Under the pieces are notes generated by a model. It was not told where the DNA came from, did not search any database, and saw only the letters and a list, made by a program, of their open reading frames with translations. The translations under genes were made by a program, and so were the position numbers. Shown in pieces: positions 34,980 through 40,285 of a stretch of DNA of 40,285 nt. The stretch comes from Poseidonibacter ostreae (GTDB taxonomy: Bacteria > Campylobacterota > Campylobacteria > Campylobacterales > Arcobacteraceae), in assembly GCF_009208075.1 (NCBI RefSeq), contig NZ_WFKJ01000027.1, forward strand, positions 1 through 40,285, written 5' to 3'. Each line of letters starts with the position of its first letter. Within the stretch, counting starts at the first letter, position 1.

Positions 34980-35586
34980 CTTGTAAAATTATCTCCCATA
35001 AATACTCAACTTCTTCATCTGTTAAATTTATTAATTTTTTTTGCTCAAATAACTCTTTAATTTTTTTTAAGTCAAAAATTTTAGAATAAGTACATTTTGC
35101 GTGAACAGGTAAAAAACCTCTAACAAGTGATATATTTTCAATGATTTTATTTTCACATATTAAGCACTCATAATCAGTATGAAGTCTTCCCTCATACTCT
35201 AAAATAGTTATATATGATTCACAAATTGCTCTTAGTGCATTTTGTTTTATCATAATATGAACTAAGTTATCAAGATTATAAAAATAAAAAGCATCAATCT
35301 CTTCAAGCTCTTTTAAATGTGGATAAAATAGTTTAACAAATCTTTGCCAACAATACATTTTTTCATAGTCTAAAATCCATTGAAAGCCTAATTGTATAAC
35401 ATCTTTAAGTCTGGGAATTGTAGATTTTGTATCTTCTAGTTCGAAATCTATTTTATAACCTATATTGATATTAGAGTGCCTTGCACCATAAAATCTATAG
35501 GTAGTTAAAATAGATGTTTCTGTTAGTATTGATACTATTAGGTCATCATCTTTTACAGGTTTAATATCTATTATATAACCTTGCAT
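34972..35586 (-). CDS. recO: DNA repair protein RecO, short Campylobacterota type
   Basis: Helps RecR load RecA onto SSB-coated single-stranded DNA in gap repair. The 204-residue protein is shorter than E. coli RecO (about 240). It has an N-terminal OB-like fold (MQGYIIDIKPVKDDDLIVSILTE), a helical middle, and a CxxC pair plus a later Cys in CLICENKI and FLPVHAKC that recall the zinc-binding region of RecO. The gene starts eight bases after the stop of a small acidic protein gene, so they are probably co-transcribed. Confidence 0.8.
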   Translation of the reverse strand: MQGYIIDIKPVKDDDLIVSILTETSILTTYRFYGARHSNINIGYKIDFELEDTKSTIPRLKDVIQLGFQWILDYEKMYCWQRFVKLFYPHLKELEEIDAFYFYNLDNLVHIMIKQNALRAICESYITILEYEGRLHTDYECLICENKIIENISLVRGFLPVHAKCTYSKIFDLKKIKELFEQKKLINLTDEEVEYLWEIILQGL

Positions 35587-35594
35587 AAAAAATA

Positions 35595-35849
35595 TTAGTC
35601 CTCTTTTCTCATTTCATTAATCTCTTCCATTATCTCTTTAGCTTCTTCTTCATCAATTTCACCTGCAGCTAAATCTTTTAGCATGTCATTAAAATCTTCT
35701 CTCATTTCTTGCATTGAAGCTAACTCTTCTTTTGTTCTTTCATCTTCTTTTTTTGATGCAATGATTTCAAATAATTCATCAATATAATCTTCTATTTCAA
35801 TTAATACATCATTTTTTAGTAAAGATGCTAATTCATCTTGAATAGTCAT
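35595..35849 (-). CDS. Small acidic helical protein of unknown function
   Basis: An 84-residue protein, very rich in Glu and Asp, predicted by eye to be almost all alpha-helix (segments such as EIEDYIDELFEIIASKK and EEAKEIMEEINEMRK). There are no cysteines, no signal peptide and no membrane segment. I do not recognise a family. It lies eight bases upstream of recO on the same strand and has its own Shine-Dalgarno (AAGGA on the minus strand, about 7 bases before the ATG), which suggests an operon. Confidence 0.75.
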   Translation of the reverse strand: MTIQDELASLLKNDVLIEIEDYIDELFEIIASKKEDERTKEELASMQEMREDFNDMLKDLAAGEIDEEEAKEIMEEINEMRKED

Positions 35850-35929
35850 AGTTATCCTTATTTATTTTTGGCAATTATATCTAAAAAGAACTAGCCTTTT
35901 GCTTCAATAAAACTAAATAAACTTTATGT

Positions 35930-35956
35930 TACAATTTATAAAATTTATGTAAGGAA
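35930..35956 (+). promoter_or_regulatory. -10-like box and Shine-Dalgarno for ppnP
   Basis: TACAAT at 35930-35935 precedes AAGGAA at 35951-35956 and the ATG at 35962. Spacing fits a short leader; no -35 box is evident. Confidence 0.45.
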
Positions 35957-35961
35957 GTTAT

Positions 35962-36279
35962 ATGGCAGAATTTAATAATGTTTCTATCGCAAAAGCTGCA
36001 AGTGTTCTTTTTGAAGGGAATATTACAAGTAGAAGTATTGAATTTGAAGATGGTTCTAGAAAGACATTAGGTATTATGTTACCTGGAGAATATGAGTTAA
36101 ATACAGTTCATACAGAAATAATGGACATTCAAAGAGGAAAGTTAGAAGTTTTATTACCTGCTCAAGAATGGGTTGAGTATACTGGACCAGCTACATTTGA
36201 AGTTCCTGCAAATTCAAAATTTAAATTAAGAGTTCATTCCTTAGTTGACTACTGTTGTTCTTTTATAAAAATTAGATAA
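35962..36279 (+). CDS. ppnP: Pyrimidine/purine nucleoside phosphorylase PpnP (DUF1255)
   Basis: A single small cupin of 105 residues, the usual size (E. coli YaiE/PpnP has about 94). It splits a range of nucleosides with phosphate into base and ribose 1-phosphate. Recognisable parts are DGSRKTLGIMLPGEYE, the INxG-like core with TEIMDIQRGKLEVLLP, and PANSKFKLRVHSLVDYCCSF at the end, which is well conserved in the family. It is a single gene converging on the NosL-like gene. Confidence 0.9.
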   Translation: MAEFNNVSIAKAASVLFEGNITSRSIEFEDGSRKTLGIMLPGEYELNTVHTEIMDIQRGKLEVLLPAQEWVEYTGPATFEVPANSKFKLRVHSLVDYCCSFIKIR

Positions 36280-36301
36280 ATATAATTTAAACTTTATTTA
36301 T

Positions 36302-36331
36302 AAAGCAATACGAATTAATTCGTATTACTTT
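36302..36331 (-). terminator. Long palindrome between ppnP and the NosL-like gene
   Basis: AATACGAATT (36307-36316) is followed immediately by its reverse complement AATTCGTATT (36317-36326), and AAAG/CTTT extend the arms. On the plus strand one pair is a C-A mismatch; on the minus strand the same position is a G-U wobble, so the hairpin is better in the NosL-like transcript. The T-tract is short on both sides. Confidence 0.55.
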
Positions 36332-36336
36332 ATCTT

Positions 36337-37440
36337 CTAATATAAAAACTCTTCTTTTATCTCTTCAAACTTTAATACCTTTTTTCCAAAATGACTTTTT
36401 GAAAAATCCTCTGCTTCTTTTTTTGTTTTAAATGGAATTAACTCTTCCCCCATTGGACCATAGATATTAGAGCCCATTACATAGTAAGCACTTTTAGCAT
36501 TTATTGCATTTAAACTATAATAGTCTGTAACAAGCATCTTTGAAATATCTTGTGTTTTGTGTGTGTGTTTAAATTTTGATGGATTAAAGTAAAACTTCAT
36601 CATATCTTTTACTCCATCAAAATAGTGTGAATGTTTTTGTTTTACTTCTATTTGTGCTACCCATTTTGGATATTTTGATACAAACATTCCACATACAGGA
36701 CATTTAGTATCTTTTGCTACTTTTATCATTTTATCTTTATTTGCAGCTAATACAGGGTCATATAAATAAATAGCAACTGCTTGTTGCATTTTAGGCTTTA
36801 GCGTTTTACATAAGTTATTATCAATAATATATTGTTTACTCTCTCCAACTGAATTAAATTCAGGGAATTTATCTTGTTTACACATTGAAGAGTATATCTT
36901 TTTACCTTTTTTTGCCATCATCATTCTTTTCTTTGTTGTAGCCATTGTGTCTTTTGATAATGAGTCTTTTGCTATCTTTAATGTTTCTTCAAAACTATGA
37001 ATTTCTCCACCAAAGTTTTTTTGAAAAGATAAAGCATCTTCTTTTTTCTCAAATGCATATTTACTAATAGCACTCATCGTTCCTTTTTTTGAAGAACCTA
37101 CAACATAAGTAGCTTTTTTAGCATCAATTAGTTTTAAAGATTTTGTATCAACAACTTCAATTTGCTTTATTTTATCAGCATGATCATTATGTATATGAGC
37201 TTGACAACGAATTGAACAGTATTGTTCTTTCTTTTCATTTTTAAATGTAGTTGCATGGCTTGTTTTATAGAATTTTGTTAAGTGCATACCACAAACATTA
37301 CAAAAACTTTTGCTTGAATCTGTTTTTACTAATGTAGCTTCTGAAGGCTTAACTGTTTGGAACATTTTATTATCTTGTGCATTAAGTAAAGAAGTACTTA
37401 ATATTAGTGCAGTGAATAAAACTAGAAGTTTTTTTAACAT
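36337..37440 (-). CDS. Tandem NosL-domain protein, exported
   Basis: A 367-residue protein with a signal peptide ending near LLNA (residues 18-21). The first NosL domain has C47-N-V-C50-G-M-H and a second pair in YCSIRC (75-79); the second NosL domain has C247-P-V-C250-G-M. NosL binds copper and helps mature nitrous oxide reductase. No nos gene is near, so a more general copper role in the periplasm is possible. The part between the domains (about 178-230) recalls a small cytochrome c helix pattern (GKKIYSSMCK, AVAIYL) but has no CxxCH haem site. No lipobox is seen. Confidence 0.8.
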   Translation of the reverse strand: MLKKLLVLFTALILSTSLLNAQDNKMFQTVKPSEATLVKTDSSKSFCNVCGMHLTKFYKTSHATTFKNEKKEQYCSIRCQAHIHNDHADKIKQIEVVDTKSLKLIDAKKATYVVGSSKKGTMSAISKYAFEKKEDALSFQKNFGGEIHSFEETLKIAKDSLSKDTMATTKKRMMMAKKGKKIYSSMCKQDKFPEFNSVGESKQYIIDNNLCKTLKPKMQQAVAIYLYDPVLAANKDKMIKVAKDTKCPVCGMFVSKYPKWVAQIEVKQKHSHYFDGVKDMMKFYFNPSKFKHTHKTQDISKMLVTDYYSLNAINAKSAYYVMGSNIYGPMGEELIPFKTKKEAEDFSKSHFGKKVLKFEEIKEEFLY

Positions 37441-37535
37441 TATATTTCCTTTTTTTGTGTATTAAAAGAAGTATATAAAAAAGTAGTTAATTATTTGTTA
37501 ATCTAAATCAATAAAGTAGAGTTTAAAAAGAAATA

Positions 37536-37569
37536 AAAAAAGGCAAAGAACTTAATCTTTACCTTTTTT
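37536..37569 (-). terminator. Intrinsic terminator of the superoxide reductase gene
   Basis: Arms AAAAAAGG-C-AAAGA (37536-37549) and TCTTT-A-CCTTTTTT (37556-37569) form a 14-pair stem on the minus strand, where the C/A position becomes a G-U wobble. The loop has six bases. The minus-strand transcript then runs into a U-rich tract. It begins 25 bases past the stop codon of the gene. Confidence 0.8.
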
Positions 37570-37593
37570 ACTTGTTTAAGTTAAATAAAAAGC

Positions 37594-37980
37594 TTACGCT
37601 TCTACAGATACTTCAACAGCTGTTGATTCCCATATACCGTGCTTAGTACAGTAACCATGAGCAGTTAAGTTTAATTTTTTTCCAGTTGGAATAATTGTAA
37701 AAGTTGTAGTATTATGTGCTTTAATATTTCCTAATGTTCCTGGAACATAAGTAACTTGAGCTAATTTTACATCAGCATTGAATAATGTAATTGATTCAAT
37801 ATAGTGATCAAAATCATCTGGATGAGTATATTCGTTACCCATTTTAACAGTTACTTCAAATGGCTCACCTTGTTTTGCAGTTGCAGCACAGTGAATAAAT
37901 GGTGAATGTCTATCAATTAAATCTTTCTTCGCTTCTCTTTCTACAGTATCAATATCAACATATTTGTTAATTTTTGGCAT
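37594..37980 (-). CDS. Superoxide reductase (neelaredoxin / desulfoferrodoxin-like)
   Basis: Reduces superoxide to hydrogen peroxide at a mononuclear iron centre in the cytoplasm. The protein has 128 residues and is of the one-iron class, without the N-terminal rubredoxin-like domain. Likely iron ligands are H25 (RHSPFI), H53 (THPDDF), H59 (DHYIES), C111 and H114 (GYCTKHGIWES). The usual EKHVP motif reads D23-R24-H25-S-P here, so Arg stands where Lys is common. The start has AGGAGA on the minus strand, with a -10 box further upstream. The gene is divergent from thiL, and a palindrome lies between the two. Confidence 0.92.
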   Translation of the reverse strand: MPKINKYVDIDTVEREAKKDLIDRHSPFIHCAATAKQGEPFEVTVKMGNEYTHPDDFDHYIESITLFNADVKLAQVTYVPGTLGNIKAHNTTTFTIIPTGKKLNLTAHGYCTKHGIWESTAVEVSVEA

Positions 37981-38010
37981 AATTTCTCCTAAGTTTTTTA
38001 AATTAGCCTT

Positions 38011-38016
38011 ATTATA
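38011..38016 (-). promoter_or_regulatory. -10 box of the superoxide reductase gene
   Basis: On the minus strand this reads TATAAT, about 30 bases before the start codon. The Shine-Dalgarno AGGAGA lies at 37990-37985 on that strand. The expected -35 position falls at the edge of the palindrome at 38038-38058. Confidence 0.6.
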
Positions 38017-38037
38017 CTATAATTTTTCTAAAAGTAA

Positions 38038-38058
38038 ATAGGATAAAATATATCCTAT
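38038..38058. promoter_or_regulatory. Candidate operator palindrome between superoxide reductase gene and thiL
   Basis: ATAGGAT and ATCCTAT are perfect inverted repeats separated by seven bases. The site lies where the -35 region of the superoxide reductase promoter would be. A second, smaller inverted repeat, TCATT-TGAG-AATGA, follows at 38070-38083. Which regulator binds is unknown; Fur/PerR-type control of this enzyme is known elsewhere, but the site is not a clear Fur box. Confidence 0.4.
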
Positions 38059-38107
38059 ATTAATTATTATCATTTGAGAATGAACATGTGTATATTTTGC
38101 TCATATT

Positions 38108-38116
38108 TGGTATAAT
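38108..38116 (+). promoter_or_regulatory. Extended -10 promoter of thiL
   Basis: TGGTATAAT is an extended -10 element (TGn then TATAAT, with TATAAT at 38111-38116). The expected start of transcription is at 38122-38124, where the thiL ATG begins. There is no Shine-Dalgarno. Confidence 0.65.
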
Positions 38117-38121
38117 TGCGA

Positions 38122-38943
38122 ATGAATAAAGAAGAGTATTTTATAAAACAGTTTTCAAATAGTAAATTTATAGGTGATGATGGTGCAGTTGTAGGCTCAC
38201 ATGTCTACTCTATGGACGCATTTTTTGAAAATATTCATTTTAAAAGAGAGTGGTTTAGCTTAAAACAAATAGCTTACAAAGCTATGATTGTTAATATTTC
38301 AGATGCAATAGTTATGAATGCAATTCCTAAATATGCATTACTTAGTGTCGCAATTCCATCAACATATAGTACTAAAGAGTTAAATCAATTATCCAAAGGC
38401 TTTAAAAAAGCTGCTAAAGAGTTTAATATTGAAATAATTGGTGGAGATACAATATCAAATAATAAACTTGATATTTCAATTACGATTATTTCTAAAACAA
38501 AAAATCCAATACTTCGTTCAAGTGCAAAAAAAGATGATTTGTTTTGTTATACAGGAACATTAGGAACTTGTAAAAAAGATTTAGCAAAATTATTTGCAGG
38601 AAAGAAGATAAGTAAAAAATCTAAGTTTATAAAACCTAAATTAAATGCAGATTTTTTTTATGAAAGTTCTAAGTATATAAGTTCAGCGCTTGATATTTCA
38701 GATGGACTTTTTTTTGAATTACAAAGAGTTTCAAAAGCAAGTAATATTGGCTTTGAATTTTTTAAACAAATTCATGAGGATATTGGAACATCAGGAGAAG
38801 AGTATGAAATTCTTTTTTCTTTCAATAAAAAGCATTTAAGTAAAATTGAAAAAATAGCAAAAAAACATAAAGTAAAATTAAATATATTTGCAAAAGCTAT
38901 TAAAGGTAAATATGAAACGAAAAGTAAAAACCATCATTTTTAA
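38122..38943 (+). CDS. thiL: Thiamine-monophosphate kinase, short form
   Basis: Phosphorylates thiamine monophosphate to thiamine diphosphate with ATP. The PurM-like fold is seen in FIGDDGAVVGS near the start, YSMDAFFENIHF, YKAMIVNISDAIVMNAIPKYALLS and IIGGDTISNN. A C-terminal domain with ALDISDGLFFEL and SGEEYEILFSF follows. The product has 273 residues from the ATG at 38122, against about 325 in E. coli, and Campylobacterota forms are generally short. A TTG six bases upstream is also in frame, but it overlaps the -10 box, so the ATG is preferred and the mRNA is probably leaderless. Confidence 0.9.
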   Translation: MNKEEYFIKQFSNSKFIGDDGAVVGSHVYSMDAFFENIHFKREWFSLKQIAYKAMIVNISDAIVMNAIPKYALLSVAIPSTYSTKELNQLSKGFKKAAKEFNIEIIGGDTISNNKLDISITIISKTKNPILRSSAKKDDLFCYTGTLGTCKKDLAKLFAGKKISKKSKFIKPKLNADFFYESSKYISSALDISDGLFFELQRVSKASNIGFEFFKQIHEDIGTSGEEYEILFSFNKKHLSKIEKIAKKHKVKLNIFAKAIKGKYETKSKNHHF

Positions 38944-38985
38944 AAATTACAAAATATAAACTAATAAAAAATCTAAGGAAAGATA

Positions 38986-40050
38986 TTGAAACAATTACAA
39001 AGATATTTAAATCACTCTAAAATAGACGTACTATTTAAACAAAATAAAGATGATTTTGTTGTAACAGAAATACCATTATACGAATTTTCAGGTGAGGGTG
39101 AACATCTTATTTTAAAAATAAGAAAAAAAGATTTAGCAACTTGGGATGCCTTAGAAATCATTGCAAAGTTTGTTGGTTGTAAAAGCAGAGACATAGGTTA
39201 TGCAGGATTAAAAGATAAAAATGCAATGACAGTACAAACTATCTCTATTCATAAACAATATGAAGAAAAATTAAAAACATTTAATCATCCAAATATTAAA
39301 ATTTTAGAAACTACTTATCATAACAATAAAATTAAAGTAGGGCATCTAAAAGGTAATAAGTTTTTTATTAGATTAAAAAGAGTTAATGTCTTAGATTCTA
39401 GAAAAATTGAAGCTGCTTTAGGAAGTATTGTGAGTTTAGGAATGCCAAACTATTTTGGATTTCAAAGATTTGGAATAGAGGGTGATAACTATAAAAAAGG
39501 TAAGGCTATTATTGAAGGTACTTTAAAAGAGAAAAGAAGAAATTTAAAACAAATGTATATTAATGCATATCAGTCTTACTTATTTAATTCTTGGCTTTCA
39601 AAAAGAATCGAAATATCAAAACTAGTTGATGCTTTTGAACCAAAAGAGATTTGTGAAAAATTAAATCTTCCTCTTGACGTTGTTAAAAGAATGAAGAAAC
39701 AAAAACATCCTTTAAAACTAATAACAGGAGATTTATTATCTCATTACCCATTTGGAAAAATATTTACTATTGAAGATTTAGAAACAGAATCAGATAAATT
39801 TTATGATAGAGATAGAGTTCCTACTGGATTATTATCAGGCAAGAGAGTTAAAACTTCAGTTGATTTAGCCTATGAAATAGAAAAAGAGTATGAGGCACCA
39901 ACTGGTGAAGATGGGGCAAGAAGATTTGCATGGATTTTCCCAGATGAAGTGGAAAGTAACTATAAAGAAGATAAAAATTGGATGGAATTAAAATTTACTT
40001 TACCAAAAGGTTGTTATGCAACTGAATTAATTGCAGAAATAATTCATTAA
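38986..40050 (+). CDS. truD: tRNA pseudouridine(13) synthase TruD
   Basis: Converts uridine 13 of tRNA-Glu to pseudouridine. The 354-residue protein has the catalytic Asp in GYAGLKDKNAMTVQ, the N-terminal DFVVTEIPLYEFSGEGEH segment, PNYFGFQRFG, and MYINAYQSYLFN, all TruD features. The middle insert (TRUD domain) is present. Start TTG at 38986 follows AAGGAA at 38975-38980. It comes 42 bases after thiL and could share its transcript. Confidence 0.95.
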   Translation: MKQLQRYLNHSKIDVLFKQNKDDFVVTEIPLYEFSGEGEHLILKIRKKDLATWDALEIIAKFVGCKSRDIGYAGLKDKNAMTVQTISIHKQYEEKLKTFNHPNIKILETTYHNNKIKVGHLKGNKFFIRLKRVNVLDSRKIEAALGSIVSLGMPNYFGFQRFGIEGDNYKKGKAIIEGTLKEKRRNLKQMYINAYQSYLFNSWLSKRIEISKLVDAFEPKEICEKLNLPLDVVKRMKKQKHPLKLITGDLLSHYPFGKIFTIEDLETESDKFYDRDRVPTGLLSGKRVKTSVDLAYEIEKEYEAPTGEDGARRFAWIFPDEVESNYKEDKNWMELKFTLPKGCYATELIAEIIH

Positions 40051-40137
40051 AAATCTACTAATAATTTTTAATAATATCTTTTAGTTAAGTTTAAATAAGT
40101 TAAACTAGTAATATAGTTTACTTACTAAAGGATATTT

Positions 40138-40285
40138 ATGCAATATGAAGAGTTAATAGTTCAATTATGTGATGTCATAAAAGAGTCTGAAAATAATGCC
40201 TTAGCTATTTATAATAACTTAGAAACAATAAATGATAAAGTAAATTCTCTATCAATTTTAGAACATGAAAAAGAAAAAATAAATT
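40138..40285 (+). CDS. Partial gene, helical protein of unknown function
   Basis: An open frame starting at ATG 40138 and running off the window end, 49 codons visible. AAAGGA stands eight bases before it, and a -10-like TATAGT lies at 40112-40117 within the inverted repeat TAGTAA/TTACTA (40106-40127). The visible part (MQYEELIVQLCDVIKESENN and on) is polar and rich in Glu, Lys and Asn with heptad-like spacing, so probably a coiled coil. I do not recognise it. Confidence 0.7.
   Translation, partial: MQYEELIVQLCDVIKESENNALAIYNNLETINDKVNSLSILEHEKEKIN

Noticed and set aside
40088-40106. Inverted repeat AGTTTAA/TTAAACT after truD as a terminator
   Set aside because: The stem is AT-rich and no T-tract follows, so it may be chance in this composition.
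1-40285. CRISPR arrays, tRNA or rRNA genes, insertion sequences, integrases
   Set aside because: I looked for regular spaced repeats, cloverleaf-like arms with TTCGA-type loops, and transposase motifs, and found none that I could support.

Overview
This is an AT-rich chromosomal window, most likely from an Arcobacter-like member of the Campylobacterota. That placement is an inference. It rests on the base composition, the short Campylobacterota-style RecO and ThiL, the periplasmic ATP-dependent DNA ligase, the hybrid kinase type, frequent TTG starts, and promoters that show a clear -10 box with little -35.

Layout. Positions 1-4700 are housekeeping genes: lysS and a long CvpA protein on the minus strand, ispG on the plus strand, and a convergent geranylgeranyl-reductase-type flavoprotein. 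Positions 4755-6842 hold dnaB, whose P-loop is interrupted in frame by a 214-residue mini-intein. Positions 6907-23850 form a surface polysaccharide (O-antigen or capsule) locus, almost all plus strand and tightly overlapping. It contains a wbpA-wbpB-wbpD-wbpE-wbpI set for UDP-ManNAc3NAcA, a Wzz chain-length protein, a Wzx flippase, an AsnB-type amidotransferase, a Wzy-like polymerase, two family 4 glycosyltransferases, a PIG-L deacetylase paired with an LpxD-like acyltransferase, a WbpL/WecA-type initiating transferase, and a WbpM-type 4,6-dehydratase with its own promoter. After it come a pilin-like gene and a Phd/RelE-type toxin-antitoxin pair with a consensus promoter embedded in direct repeats. 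A secreted LigE-like DNA ligase follows on the minus strand.

Positions 25960-29889 carry apt-trpB-dedA-pepA. Next is a hybrid histidine kinase that looks damaged: its first membrane helix is out of frame, half of its sensor seems to be missing, and the acidic residue after the phospho-acceptor histidine is lysine. The rest is ychF, an HDOD protein, recO with a small acidic protein gene, ppnP, a double NosL-domain protein, a superoxide reductase, thiL (apparently leaderless), truD, and the start of an unidentified coiled-coil-like gene cut by the window edge.

How the genes work together. The polysaccharide genes give a nearly complete Wzx/Wzy-type pathway. UDP-GlcNAc is oxidised at C6 and C3, transaminated, acetylated and epimerised. 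The uronic acid may be amidated by the AsnB protein. Another amino sugar may have its N-acyl group exchanged by the PIG-L/LpxD-like pair. Repeat units start on undecaprenyl phosphate through the WbpL-like enzyme, are flipped by Wzx and polymerised by the Wzy candidate under Wzz control. The 4-reductase or aminotransferase expected to act after WbpM is not in the window. No tRNA, rRNA, CRISPR array or insertion sequence was seen, and no gene-free stretch exceeds 300 bases.
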